Of a DNA stretch of 64,000 nucleotides, positions 16,893 through 25,901 are shown one piece after another. The DNA lies in assembly GCF_004349105.1 (NCBI RefSeq), contig NZ_SMLB01000008.1, forward strand, positions 62,001 to 126,000, given 5' to 3'. A program made the translations under genes and the position numbers. This stretch comes from Jiangella aurantiaca (GTDB lineage: Bacteria; Actinomycetota; Actinomycetes; Jiangellales; Jiangellaceae). Position 1 is the first letter of the stretch. Each line of letters begins with the position of its first letter. The notes under the pieces are model-generated. The model saw nothing but the letters and a program-made list of their open reading frames with translations, searched no databases and had not been told where the DNA came from.

Positions 16893-17873
16893 TCAGCTGG
16901 CCCAGGCCATCAGCGACTCGTTGCGGCGCGGGTCGCGCAGCAGCATGAGCGCGTGCTTCTCGAGCTGGCGCACCCGCTCGCGGGACACGCCGACCTCGTC
17001 GGCGACGTCCTGGAGCGTGTGCTCGTGGCCGTCGACCAGGCCGTAACGCATGCCGATGATCTTCGCCTCGCGCGTGGGCAGCGAGTCGAGGACGGTACGC
17101 AGCTGCTCGCTGAGCGCCCGCCGCTCGACCAGGTCGGAGGCCTGGACGGCGTCGTCGTCCTCGATCAGCTCGCCGATGCTGGACTCGCCGTCGTCGCCGA
17201 TGGGGGTGTCGAGGCTGAGTGGGTCGCGGGCGACCCGGCGCAGCTCGACGACCTTCTCGACCGGCAGCCCGGCCTCCTCGGCGACCTCCTCGACCGTCGG
17301 GTCGCGGCCGAGCAGCCGCTGCAGGTCGCGGTCGATGCGGTGCAGCTTGGCGACCGTCTCGGACACGTGCACGGGCAGCCGCACGGTGCGGGTCTGCTCG
17401 GCCAGGCCGCGCTGGATGGCCTGGCGGATCCACCACGTGGCGTAGGTGGAGAACTTGAAGCCCTTGGCGTAGTCGAACTTCTCGACCGCTCGGATCAGGC
17501 CGAGGTTGCCCTCCTGGATGACGTCGAGGAACGGCAGCCCGCGGCCGGACAGCTTGCGCGCCACCGACACGACCAGCCGCAGGTTGGCGCGGATCATGTG
17601 GTCGCGCGCGGCCTGGCCGTCGCGGACCAGCGCCTCGAGCTCGGCCTTGTAGGACGGCGTCAGCTTGCGCTTGGTGGGCAGGGCACCGGCCAGCAGCTGC
17701 TCGGCGTACACACCGGTCTCGATGCGCTTGGCCAGCTCGACCTCCTCGGCCGCGGTGAGCAGCGGCGTCGAGCCCAGTTGCGCGAGGTAGCGGCCGACGA
17801 GGTCGGGCTCGCCCTCGGAACGCGCCTGACGACGCCGCGGCGTCGCGCTGGTGGCCTTGGGTGCAGCTGCCAT
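16893..17873 (-). CDS. RNA polymerase sigma-70 factor (group 1/2, SigB/HrdD type)
   Basis: A 326-residue sigma factor with complete regions 1.2 ([16 protein letters not shown]), 2 ([55 protein letters not shown]), 3 ([15 protein letters not shown]) and 4 ([20 protein letters not shown]). It lacks the long acidic N-terminal extension of the primary sigma, so it is most like the actinobacterial SigB/HrdD non-essential relatives that recognise the same promoters. The start at 17873 is the first ATG with sensible N-terminal composition; the frame is open further upstream. A LexA-like palindrome lies 62 bases before it. Confidence 0.93.
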   Translation of the reverse strand: MAAAPKATSATPRRRQARSEGEPDLVGRYLAQLGSTPLLTAAEEVELAKRIETGVYAEQLLAGALPTKRKLTPSYKAELEALVRDGQAARDHMIRANLRLVVSVARKLSGRGLPFLDVIQEGNLGLIRAVEKFDYAKGFKFSTYATWWIRQAIQRGLAEQTRTVRLPVHVSETVAKLHRIDRDLQRLLGRDPTVEEVAEEAGLPVEKVVELRRVARDPLSLDTPIGDDGESSIGELIEDDDAVQASDLVERRALSEQLRTVLDSLPTREAKIIGMRYGLVDGHEHTLQDVADEVGVSRERVRQLEKHALMLLRDPRRNESLMAWAS

Positions 17874-17934
17874 GGGTCCCCCTCGAGGTCGACTCAGCGT
17901 TCGGACCGTACCCGCACGATCAGCGAACATACGT

Positions 17935-17946
17935 TCACAACGCACC
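17935..17946. promoter_or_regulatory. LexA-like (SOS box) palindrome
   Basis: GAACATACGTTC, preceded by C, fits the actinobacterial/Bacillus SOS box form CGAAC-N4-GTTC. It lies 62 bases upstream of the sigma factor start and about 180 bases before the plus-strand IolE-like gene. A match of this length can arise by chance, so LexA control is only a suggestion. Confidence 0.45.
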
Positions 17947-18080
17947 AGGACCCACAAAGATTCCGCGACCCTCTGGGCAGGAGAGAAATCTCATGATAAA
18001 GACGCTCCCGCGCAGGCCCGGCCGCCGCGGCGCCCGAATCGCGGACCCTGCGGGACATGGCAGGCTGACCGTACGTACTG

Positions 18081-18092
18081 TTGTCAGGACAA
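18081..18092. promoter_or_regulatory. TTGTC-AG-GACAA operator candidate
   Basis: TTGTCAGGACAA has the same half-sites as the palindrome in front of iolG (TTTGTCTAGACAAA), differing at the two central bases. It lies 32 bases before the start of the IolE-like gene, so the two operons may share a regulator. Confidence 0.55.
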
Positions 18093-18123
18093 AGTCAGCG
18101 CCGACGATTGGGGAATGGTGGCG

Positions 18124-19026
18124 ATGAAGGGCATTGCCGGTGCGCCGGTGAGCTTCGGCGTCTTCGAGCTGACGGCGGACCAGCCGCTACCGGACCCGAA
18201 GGAGATCCTCGGCCCGCTGCACGACCTCGGGTACGACGGCGTCGACCTCGGCCCGGTCGGCTGGCTGGGCCGCGGCGACGAGCTGCGCCGGCGGCTGCGC
18301 GACCACGAGCTGGTGCTCGTGGGCGGCTGGGTCGACCTGCCGTTCACCGACGACGACGCGTTCCGGGCGGCGCTGCCGGCGCTCGACGACGCGCTGGAGA
18401 TCTTCGTGGCGGCCGCGGAACTGGACCCGTCGCGTCCCCCGCTGCCGACGCTCGCCGACTCGGGCAGCGAACTGCGCCGGGCCAACCCGGGCGGCGCCGC
18501 GCCGGGACTCGCGCTCGACGACGCCGGCTGGACGCGGCTGGCGCGCAACGTCGAGACCGCGGCCGCTCGCGTGCGCGCAGCCGGCCTCGAGCCCACGTTC
18601 CACCACCATGCCTGCACGTACGTCGAAACGCCCGCCGAGATCGACGAGTTCCTGGCCCGCACCGACGTCGGCCTGACCTTCGACACCGGCCACCTGCTCA
18701 TCGGCGGCGGCGACCCGGTCGAGGGCTGGCGGCGCTGGGGCTCGCGGATCAACCACCTGCACCTCAAGGACGCCAGCACCGCCGTGCTCGACCAGGTCGT
18801 CCGGGAGAAGGCCGGCATGCGCGCGGTCTGGGAGCGGCGCGCGTTCGTCGAGCTCCGCGCCGGCGACCTCGACCTCGACGGCTTCATGGACGCCGTCGTC
18901 GAGAGCGGCTTCGGCGGCTGGCTGGTGGTCGAGCAGGACGTCGTGCCATCGCCGTCCGACCCGCCGGGACGGGTGATCGACGACCAGCGCGCCAACCGCG
19001 AGGCGCTGCGCAGGTGGCTGCCATGA
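18124..19026 (+). CDS. IolE-like sugar phosphate isomerase/epimerase
   Basis: A 300-residue TIM-barrel protein (xylose-isomerase-like). The opening MKGIAGAPVSFGVFEL, LGYDGVDLGPVGWLG and LVLVGGWVDLPF resemble inosose dehydratases; metal-binding positions occur in PTFHHHACTYVE, GLTFDTGHLLIGGGDP, NHLHLKDAS and the terminal WLVVEQDV glutamate. The ATG at 18124 is preferred over in-frame ATG/GTG codons at 18115-18120 because of the GGGG ribosome site spacing. As the main iol operon lacks iolE, this gene could supply 2-keto-myo-inositol dehydratase activity; the alternative is a role with its mannosidase neighbours. Confidence 0.8.
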   Translation: MKGIAGAPVSFGVFELTADQPLPDPKEILGPLHDLGYDGVDLGPVGWLGRGDELRRRLRDHELVLVGGWVDLPFTDDDAFRAALPALDDALEIFVAAAELDPSRPPLPTLADSGSELRRANPGGAAPGLALDDAGWTRLARNVETAAARVRAAGLEPTFHHHACTYVETPAEIDEFLARTDVGLTFDTGHLLIGGGDPVEGWRRWGSRINHLHLKDASTAVLDQVVREKAGMRAVWERRAFVELRAGDLDLDGFMDAVVESGFGGWLVVEQDVVPSPSDPPGRVIDDQRANREALRRWLP

Positions 19027-20180
19027 GCGACCGCGTTCGGCTGGCCGTCGCCGGCCTCGGCGCCATCGCGCAATCCGTGCACCTGCCGCTGATCGCCCGC
19101 CGCTGGGACCTGTTCGAGCTGGTCGCCGTCTGTGACCTGGCGCCGTCGCTGCGCGCCGACGTAGGCGAGCAGTACGGCGTCCCGGAGGACCGGCGCTACG
19201 CCGACGCCGGCCGGATGGTCGAGGAGAGCGGCGCCGACGGCGTCGTCCTGCTGACCTCCGGCTCGCATGGCGACGTCGCGCTGCGCGCGCTGCGGGCCGG
19301 TGTCGCCGTCTTCTGCGAGAAGCCGCTGACCTACACCGTCGCCGAGGCCGACGCGCTGGCCGCCGCCGAGGAGGAGCTGGGCCGGCCGGGGCTGCTGCTG
19401 GCGTACATGAAGGAGCACGACGAGGCCGTCTGGCAGCTGGGTGAGCGGCTGGCCGGCATCGACGACGTCCGCGCCGTCGAGGTCGAGGTGCTGCACCCGA
19501 CCGGCCAGTCGCAGCTGGCCTACGCCAACCTGCGGCCGGCGCCGCTCGACGTCGACCCGGACGCCGTCAGCCGGCTGGCGGTGGAGTCCGGCCGGCTGCT
19601 CGACGCCGCCATCGGCGCCGGCACGTCCGACCGGCTGCGGCACCTGTACGCGAACGTCGTGCTCGGCAGCATCGTGCACAACACGTCGCTGCTGCGGGCG
19701 GTGTTCGGCGGGCTGGTGAGCGTCGACGGCGCACGGCAGTGGCCGGACGGCGCGCAGCCCGGGCGCGGTCCCGGCTCGGTCGAGGTGACCGGCGAGCTGC
19801 CCGGCGCCGTCCGGGCCCGGATGAGCTGGCACTACCTGCCCGACTACCCGGCCTACACCGAGACGCTGACGGTGCACCACGGCAGAGGCTCGCTGCGGGT
19901 GACCTTCGGAACGCCGTACGTGCTGAACAACCCGACCCGGCTCGAGGTGGTGGAGGCGCCACCGGCCGGTATGGCCGCGGGCGGCGAGGTGCGCTCGGTG
20001 TTCACGTCCACCGGCGAGTCGTTCGAGAACGAGCTGGCCGACTTCCACCGCATGGTGACGGCGGGCGAGCCGCCGCGCGCGGGCGTCGCCGAGGGCCGCG
20101 CGGACATCCTGACGAGCCAGCGGATCGTCCGGCTGCTGGCCGGCGACGAGCCGGTGAGCGGCGAGGCGGCCCGCGCATGA
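19023..20180 (+). CDS. Gfo/Idh/MocA family oxidoreductase
   Basis: A 385-residue NAD(P)-dependent oxidoreductase. The Rossmann motif is AVAGLGAIAQSVHLP, with VFCEKPLTYTV as the EKP motif; the C-terminal domain is longer than in IolG and contains HNTSLLRAVFGGL. It starts within the stop of the IolE-like gene (ATGA) and its own stop overlaps the mannosidase start, so the three are cotranslated. A ring oxidation of a sugar released by the glycosidase is plausible, since several Gfo/Idh/MocA members work with glycosidases, but no substrate can be assigned. Confidence 0.85.
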   Translation: MSDRVRLAVAGLGAIAQSVHLPLIARRWDLFELVAVCDLAPSLRADVGEQYGVPEDRRYADAGRMVEESGADGVVLLTSGSHGDVALRALRAGVAVFCEKPLTYTVAEADALAAAEEELGRPGLLLAYMKEHDEAVWQLGERLAGIDDVRAVEVEVLHPTGQSQLAYANLRPAPLDVDPDAVSRLAVESGRLLDAAIGAGTSDRLRHLYANVVLGSIVHNTSLLRAVFGGLVSVDGARQWPDGAQPGRGPGSVEVTGELPGAVRARMSWHYLPDYPAYTETLTVHHGRGSLRVTFGTPYVLNNPTRLEVVEAPPAGMAAGGEVRSVFTSTGESFENELADFHRMVTAGEPPRAGVAEGRADILTSQRIVRLLAGDEPVSGEAARA

Positions 20181-22897
20181 GCGCCGACCCGAAGATCGTC
20201 CTCGTCCCGCACACCCACTGGGACCGCGAATGGTACGAGCCGTTCCAGGTGTTCCGGCTGAAGCTGGCCGACGTGCTCGACGACGTGCTCGCGCGGGCCG
20301 AGGCGGACCCGGACTTCCGGTTCACCCTCGACGGCCAGTTCGCCGCCGTCGACGACTACCTGGAGCTGCGCCCGGAGAACCGGCACCGGGTCGCCGAGCT
20401 GGTCCGGCAGGGCCGGCTGTCCGTCGGACCCTGGTACATCCTGCTCGACGAGTTCCTGTGCTCCGGCGAGACGATCGTGCGCAACCTCGAGCTGGGCTGG
20501 CAGGGCGCTGAGGCGCTCGGTGGCGCGATGCCTGTGGGCTACCTGCCGGACATGTTCGGCCACACCGCGCAGATGCCGCAGATCCTGGCCCGCGCCGGCA
20601 TCGAGCACGCCAGCCTGTGGCGCGGTGCGCCCGGCGCGTTGAACCGGCACGCCTTCCGCTGGGAAGCGCCCGACGGCAGCGCGGTGCGGGTGGAGTACCT
20701 GTTCGACGGATACGGGAACGCGCTTGACCTGTTCGCGATCCCGGCCCGGCTGGGCGAGGCCGTCGCGGCGTACTGCGACGAGACCCGGTCCTGGTACGGC
20801 GACGACCCGGTGCTCGGCATGCTCGGCACCGACCACTCCGCGCCGCGGCCGGACCTCATGGAGCTGGTCAGCGGGCCCGGCGGTGCCGGGCTGACCATCG
20901 CCGGGCTGGCGGAGTACGTCACCCGGTTCCGGACCGACGACCCGGGCCTGCCGGTTGTGGTCGGCGAGCTGCGCAGCCACGCTCGCGGCAACATCCTGCC
21001 CGGCGTCATCTCGATCCGGATCGGGCTCAAGCAGGCGATGGCCCGGGCCGAGCGCGTGGTCGGTGAGGCCGAGGCGCTCGCGGCGCAGTTCCAGCCCGCG
21101 GCCGACTACCGCGAGGCGTTCCTGCTGGCCTGGCGGAAGATCGTCGAGTGCACGGCGCACGACTCCGTCACCGGCTGCGGCGTCGACGAGACCGCCGGCC
21201 AGGTCGCGGGCCGGCTGGCCGAGGCCGAACAGGCCGGCCGGGCGGTCCGCTCGGCGGTGCTGCGGTCGATCGCGGCCCGGGTGCCTGCCGACGCGCACGC
21301 CGTCGTCAACACCGTCCCGTGGCCGCGCACCGTCCTGGCCGAGCTGGACGTCGCCGCGCCCGCCACCGACCGGCCGGTGACCGCCGAGCTGCCGGACGGG
21401 ACGCCGCTGCCGGTGCAGGAGCTGAGCCGCTCGGAGACGGTGCTGGGCGACGAGAAGCTGGCCGCCGCCGACCTGGAGAAGGTGATCCGCCGCATCCACG
21501 GCCGAGAGCTGTTCGGCCAGCAGATCGAGTCCTACGCCGTCGCGCCGGGCACGCTGGACTTCGAGGTGGCCCGGGTGCCGTCGGCGCCGGAGTTCGACCT
21601 CGCGGCGCTGCGCGCGGAGCTGGCGACGGTCGTCGCGTCCGCCGAGGCTTCAGGTGAGTGGCGGGTCCGCACGGTCGCGCAGCAGCGGCGGCGGGTGCTG
21701 GTCGCCGTCCCGCTGGACGCGTCCGGGCAGGTCGCGGTGCGGGCCGGCCAGGACGGCGCGCCCGTGGACGCGCCCGACGCGGTGGAGGTGGCCGATCGGT
21801 CGCTGTCGTCGTCGCACGTGCGGGTGGACGTGGACGGCGACGGCACGCTGACCGTCCAGGGCGCCGACGGGACCGTCCTCACCGGCGTCGGCCGGCTGGT
21901 GTCCGGCGGCGACCGCGGCGACAGCTACAACTACGGCCCGCCGGCCGCCGACGTGCCGGTCGACGCGCCGTCGTCGGTGACGGTGACGGTCGACGAGCAC
22001 GGCCCGCTGCGAGGCGTGCTGCGGGTGGTGCGGACGTACGACTGGCCGGTGGGGCTGTCGGCTGACGTGGACGTGCGGGCCGCCGAGACGGTGCCGGTCG
22101 AGGTGACGATGCTGGTCGAGGTCCGGTCCGGCGAGCCGCTCGTGCGGCTGGACGTGTCGTTCGTCAACCCCGCGCGCGACCACCGGGTCCGGCTGCACGT
22201 GCCGCTGCCCGCGCCGGTCACGGAGTCGGCGGCCGACGGGCAGTTCGCGGTGACGGCGCGCGGGCTGACATCCGAGGGCGGCTGGGGCGAGTACCCGCTG
22301 CCGACGTTCCCGGCGTCGTCGTTCGTGTCCGCCGGTCCGGCGACCGTGCTGCTGGACCACGTCACTGAGTACGAGCTGGTGGATGACGGCGCGGAGCTGG
22401 CGCTGACGCTGCTGCGCGCGGTCGGCTGGATGAGCGTCAACCTCCATCCGCTGCGTGACGAGCCGGCCGGGTCGGAGTTCCCGGTGCCCGGCGCTCAGTA
22501 CGTCGGCGTCCCGGTGCGGGCGCGGCTGGCGGTCGTGCCGCGCGCCGGCGGGTGGGGTGCGGCGGCGGCGCCTCGGCGCGCCGAGGAGTTCCGGCACGAT
22601 GCGCTGGTGGCGCCGGGCCTGGCCGCCACGGGCGGTGAGCTGCCGCCGTCGTCATCGGGCCTTGGCGTCAGCGGGCCGGGCGTCGTCGCGTCGTCGATCC
22701 GGGCACGCGGCGACGAGGTCGAGGTGCGGCTGGTCGCCATGTCCGCCGCCCCGACGACGGGCACCGTCACGGGGGCGTTCGTCACGGCCTGGCGGACCGA
22801 CCTGCTCGGGCGCGCGCTGGAGCCGCTACCCGTCGACGGCGACCGCGTCGACGTCGAGCTGGGACCGTGGGAGATCGCGACGATCAGGGTGTCGTGA
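20177..22897 (+). CDS. alpha-mannosidase, glycoside hydrolase family 38
   Basis: A 906-residue GH38 enzyme. The N-terminal (beta/alpha)7 domain starts VPHTHWDREWYEPFQ (zinc ligands His and Asp), contains VGYLPDMFGHTAQMPQIL with the catalytic nucleophile Asp, and LGTDHSAPRP. The Zn ligand His further on is in ECTAHDSVTGCG. C-terminal beta-sandwich domains follow. No signal peptide, so it acts in the cytoplasm on imported oligosaccharides or mannosides. It overlaps the convergent ABC exporter gene by 14 bases at its 3' end. Confidence 0.93.
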   Translation: MSADPKIVLVPHTHWDREWYEPFQVFRLKLADVLDDVLARAEADPDFRFTLDGQFAAVDDYLELRPENRHRVAELVRQGRLSVGPWYILLDEFLCSGETIVRNLELGWQGAEALGGAMPVGYLPDMFGHTAQMPQILARAGIEHASLWRGAPGALNRHAFRWEAPDGSAVRVEYLFDGYGNALDLFAIPARLGEAVAAYCDETRSWYGDDPVLGMLGTDHSAPRPDLMELVSGPGGAGLTIAGLAEYVTRFRTDDPGLPVVVGELRSHARGNILPGVISIRIGLKQAMARAERVVGEAEALAAQFQPAADYREAFLLAWRKIVECTAHDSVTGCGVDETAGQVAGRLAEAEQAGRAVRSAVLRSIAARVPADAHAVVNTVPWPRTVLAELDVAAPATDRPVTAELPDGTPLPVQELSRSETVLGDEKLAAADLEKVIRRIHGRELFGQQIESYAVAPGTLDFEVARVPSAPEFDLAALRAELATVVASAEASGEWRVRTVAQQRRRVLVAVPLDASGQVAVRAGQDGAPVDAPDAVEVADRSLSSSHVRVDVDGDGTLTVQGADGTVLTGVGRLVSGGDRGDSYNYGPPAADVPVDAPSSVTVTVDEHGPLRGVLRVVRTYDWPVGLSADVDVRAAETVPVEVTMLVEVRSGEPLVRLDVSFVNPARDHRVRLHVPLPAPVTESAADGQFAVTARGLTSEGGWGEYPLPTFPASSFVSAGPATVLLDHVTEYELVDDGAELALTLLRAVGWMSVNLHPLRDEPAGSEFPVPGAQYVGVPVRARLAVVPRAGGWGAAAAPRRAEEFRHDALVAPGLAATGGELPPSSSGLGVSGPGVVASSIRARGDEVEVRLVAMSAAPTTGTVTGAFVTAWRTDLLGRALEPLPVDGDRVDVELGPWEIATIRVS

Positions 22898-24683
22898 CCG
22901 GCTGCGGACCGGTGGCGATGCGAAGGGCCGCGACCAGCTCACGGTAGAGCTCGTCGGCCGCGAGCAGCTCCTGGTGGGTGCCGACGGCGCGGACCCGGCC
23001 GGCCTCCAGCAGCAGGATCTGGTCCGCGTCGACGACCGTCGACAGCCGGTGCGCGATCGTGACGACGGCGCCGGTGGTGGCCTGGCGGCGGATGCCCTCG
23101 GCGACCGCGGCCTCGCTCAGCCCGTCCAGCTGCGCCGTGGCCTCGTCGAGCAGCAGCAGTTCCGCGTCGGCGGCCAGGGCGCGCGCCAGGGCGACTCGCT
23201 GCCGCTCGCCGCCGGACATCGTCGTTGGTGAGAGCAGGGTGTCCAGGCCGTGCTCCAGCTCACGGACCCGCTGGTCCAGCCGGACCGTGGCGAGGGCCGC
23301 CCACAGCTCGTCCTCGGTGGCGTCCGGCGCGGCGTAGCCGAGGTTCTCGCGCAGCGTGCCGGGGACGAGCGGGGTGTCCTGCTCGACGTAGGCGATGCGG
23401 CTGCGCAGGTCGGCCAACGTCCAGTCGGCGAACGGCCGGCCGTCGAGCACGATCTCGCCGCCCTGCGGCTGCAGGAACTTCAGCAGCAGCGAGAAGATCG
23501 TGGTTTTGCCGGCGCCGGACGGCCCGATGATCGCGGTGTGCCCGTGCCGCGGGATGGTGAGGCTGACGCCGGCGAGCGCCGGCGCGGCCTCGGGGGAGTA
23601 GCGGAACTCGACGTCGCGCAGCTCCAGGGCGGCGTCCGCTCTGAGCTGGGTCGGCGCCGGGGCTGCCGTCGGTGCGTCCGTCTCCGTCGCCATCGCGTCG
23701 ATCTCGCCGATGCGGGCGGCCGCGGCGAGGCCGGACTGGACCGATGTCAGGCTCATCGTCAGCAGCATGACGGGCATCATCAGCTGGAACGCGTAGAGCA
23801 GGAACGCGACCAGCGTGGTCACCGTCATGTGGCCGGCAGCCACCCGGTAGGCGCCGACGCCGAGGATGAGCATGACGGCGAGGTTGATGCCGCCGCCGGT
23901 GATGGTCCACGCCCACGCCTCGAGCTTGACCGCGCGGATGCTCTTCTCCGCCGATCGCTCCGCGTGCCGGGCGATGCGACTGGTCTCGCGGGCCTCGGCC
24001 CGGGCCGCCTTGACGGTGCGCAGCGCGCGCAGCACGCCCTCGAGCCGGCCACCGAGCGCGCCGATCTCCTCCTGCGCCTCCTGCTGCGCCTTGGCCAGTT
24101 TTGGCATCAGCAGGGCGGCGAGGATGGCGACCACGACGATGACGCCCAGGGTGGTTGCGAGCAGCACGAGGTCGAGGTACGCCATCAGCGCCAGCGCGCC
24201 GACCAGCCCGACCAGGCCGTTGACGGCGTTGACCATGCTCGACGTGGTCGCCTCGCGGATCAGCATCGTGTCGGACGTGACCCGGGTGACCATCTCGCCG
24301 GCGCTGCGCGAGCCAAGCTCAGTCACCTTGGTGCGCAGCAGGTGGCGGACCATGCCGGTACGGGCGGCCAGGATGATGCGCTCGGCCAGCGTCCCCAGCA
24401 GGATCGTCTGCACCAGCCCGATCACGGCGCCGGCGACAAGCAGCACCGCCAGCAGCGTGACCGGCCCGCGCAGCGACGCGTCGACCTCGAGGCCGTCGAG
24501 GACGCTCTTCGTCACCAGCGGCGTGACCAGCTCAGCCCCGGTTCCGAGCAGGCCGAGCAGCAGGCCGGCGACCAGGACGCGCTGGTGGGGCCGCGCATAC
24601 GACCAGAGCAGCCGGACCTTCGCCCTCGTCGGCAGCTCGGGGGTGGGTCGCTCCTCGGCGGGCGGACTGTATGGGACGCTCAT
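22884..24683 (-). CDS. ABC exporter, fused membrane and ATPase domains
   Basis: A 599-residue half-transporter of the MDR/lipid exporter class. Six membrane segments occupy about residues 35-320; the ATPase domain has Walker A GPSGAGKTT, signature MSGGERQRVALARAL and Walker B LLLLDEATAQLD followed by the H-loop AHRLSTV. It would work as a homodimer exporting a hydrophobic or toxic compound. A divergently transcribed TetR gene starts 79 bases away and is its likely repressor, as in many drug-efflux pairs. The substrate is unknown. Confidence 0.92.
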   Translation of the reverse strand: MSVPYSPPAEERPTPELPTRAKVRLLWSYARPHQRVLVAGLLLGLLGTGAELVTPLVTKSVLDGLEVDASLRGPVTLLAVLLVAGAVIGLVQTILLGTLAERIILAARTGMVRHLLRTKVTELGSRSAGEMVTRVTSDTMLIREATTSSMVNAVNGLVGLVGALALMAYLDLVLLATTLGVIVVVAILAALLMPKLAKAQQEAQEEIGALGGRLEGVLRALRTVKAARAEARETSRIARHAERSAEKSIRAVKLEAWAWTITGGGINLAVMLILGVGAYRVAAGHMTVTTLVAFLLYAFQLMMPVMLLTMSLTSVQSGLAAAARIGEIDAMATETDAPTAAPAPTQLRADAALELRDVEFRYSPEAAPALAGVSLTIPRHGHTAIIGPSGAGKTTIFSLLLKFLQPQGGEIVLDGRPFADWTLADLRSRIAYVEQDTPLVPGTLRENLGYAAPDATEDELWAALATVRLDQRVRELEHGLDTLLSPTTMSGGERQRVALARALAADAELLLLDEATAQLDGLSEAAVAEGIRRQATTGAVVTIAHRLSTVVDADQILLLEAGRVRAVGTHQELLAADELYRELVAALRIATGPQPVTTP

Positions 24684-24694
24684 GGTCGCACAAT

Positions 24695-24708
24695 GACACG
24701 TCGGTGTC
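24695..24708. promoter_or_regulatory. inverted repeat between exporter and TetR genes
   Basis: GACACGTCGGTGTC has exact GACAC/GTGTC arms and lies 12 bases before the exporter start. A wider pair, ATGGGAC (24671-24677) and GTCCCAT (24706-24712), spans the exporter start codon. Either could be bound by the TetR protein; the rest of the gap is AT-rich with promoter-like runs around 24715-24750. Confidence 0.45.
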
Positions 24709-24762
24709 CCATTTTCAAGTGTTCATGTTCTATTATGGCGAGCACATGTAATGTAACGAGAC

Positions 24763-25326
24763 GTGACGACGACCGACTCCGGCGTGCGCCAGCGCACGCG
24801 GCGGGCCATCCTCGAGGCGGCCGCCGCCGTGTGGGCGCGCGACTTCTCCGCGTCCCTCGGCGACATCGCCGACCGCGCCGAGGTCAGCCGCAGCACCCTG
24901 CACCGCTACTTCCCGGAGCGCCAGGCCCTCGTCGACGCGTTGCTGATCGACTCGCAGGCGCGGCTGGAAGAAGCCTGGAACGGGGCGCTCGCGGTGTCCA
25001 GCACCGCCATCGAGACGGTCGAGAACATCATGGCCGCCATCGTCGACCTCGCCGACCAGATCCTCTTCCTCTTCAGCGACCCCACCCGCTTCGTCGGCAA
25101 CCCGCACTGGACCTCCGACGAGGACGACGGCCTGCCCGACCTCCTCCGCGCCGCCCAGAGCGACGGCGAGCTGGACCCGGACATCGATCCGCACTTCGTC
25201 ATGGGCGTCATGTACTCGCTCATCTACGTCACGGCCGAGTCCGTGGCGTCGGGCACGTTGCCGCGCCACAAGGCCGCGGAGACCGCGGTGCGCATCTTCC
25301 GCCACGGCCTCTCGCCGCGCAGCTGA
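24763..25326 (+). CDS. TetR family transcriptional regulator
   Basis: A 187-residue regulator with the N-terminal TetR helix-turn-helix at about residues 28-50 (GDIADRAEVSRSTLHRYFPE) and a helical C-terminal ligand domain without recognisable family. The GTG start is 79 bases from the divergent exporter start. Without a strong ribosome site the start is slightly uncertain. It probably represses the exporter until a substrate binds. Confidence 0.88.
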   Translation: MTTTDSGVRQRTRRAILEAAAAVWARDFSASLGDIADRAEVSRSTLHRYFPERQALVDALLIDSQARLEEAWNGALAVSSTAIETVENIMAAIVDLADQILFLFSDPTRFVGNPHWTSDEDDGLPDLLRAAQSDGELDPDIDPHFVMGVMYSLIYVTAESVASGTLPRHKAAETAVRIFRHGLSPRS

Positions 25327-25355
25327 GCCCGCCGGCGAGGCGTTCGGCCCTCGAC

Positions 25356-25490
25356 GAGGCATCCATGCCTGGCGAACCGTGAAGACGCCTGGTGAAGTGC
25401 ACCCGGCAGGGCCATCACCAGGATTTCTCCAGCGTCGACACGATTACACGCGTAGTGCGACACGAGTTTCCGTGCTGAACGTGATCATTT
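25356..25490. repeat. dispersed intergenic repeat, copy 2
   Basis: This interval carries an imperfect palindrome AGGCATCCATGCCT (25357-25370), a GCCTGGTGAAG segment, the 50-base segment related to 16717-16768 in reverse, and GCTGAACGTGATCATTT near 25474. The first two and the last recur at 41545-41598. It fills most of the gap between the TetR and YjbR genes; no gene is apparent. Confidence 0.45.
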
Positions 25491-25535
25491 CGGGCCGGAG
25501 GGGGTCAGCGGAGCCCGGGTGAGAGACTGCTGGGC

Positions 25536-25886
25536 ATGGTGACCATGGAGGATGTGAGGGAGTCGGCGCTGCGGTTCCCGGAGGCAGAGGAGTCGACTCA
25601 CTTCGGCATGGCCGCGTTCAAGGTCGACGGACGGACCTTCGTGGGCCCGGAGCGCGATGAGCGGACGCTAGGCGTGGCCGTCGCTCTAAGGACTGCCGTC
25701 GGGCTGATCGCCGAGGAACCGGACATGTTCGAGGAGATCTGGCGTCCGGGCCCGCAGCCGAGCTTCGTCGGCGTGCGCGTCGCCCTCGCGGACATCGACC
25801 GCGACCGGCTGGACGAACTCGTCGAGGCCGCCTGGCGGCACAAGGCGCCGAAGCAGACCGTCGCCGCCTACGACGAAACCCGCTGA
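25536..25886 (+). CDS. MmcQ/YjbR family DNA-binding protein
   Basis: A 116-residue protein of the YjbR/CyaY-like fold: the pattern ALRFPEAEESTHFGMAAFKV near the start, a central beta segment FVGVRV and the C-terminal LVEAAWRHKAPKQ (the family has W-R-x-x-A-P-K). The family is annotated as DNA-binding on structural grounds, but no cellular role is known. It stands alone. An internal ATG three codons in is an equally possible start. Confidence 0.85.
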   Translation: MVTMEDVRESALRFPEAEESTHFGMAAFKVDGRTFVGPERDERTLGVAVALRTAVGLIAEEPDMFEEIWRPGPQPSFVGVRVALADIDRDRLDELVEAAWRHKAPKQTVAAYDETR

Positions 25887-25901
25887 CGCGTTCCGGGACG
25901 G

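Noticed and set aside
17993-18123. ATG at 17993 as a short gene before the IolE-like gene
   Set aside because: Basic, low-complexity product, no family resemblance, and it runs through the operator and out of frame with the next gene.
23250-25382. Long plus-strand open frame over the ABC exporter and TetR genes
   Set aside because: It crosses two clear genes on different strands and has no domain or ribosome site.
25224-25463. Small minus-strand open frame after the TetR gene
   Set aside because: It is produced by the dispersed repeat shared with 16717-16768 and has no independent support.
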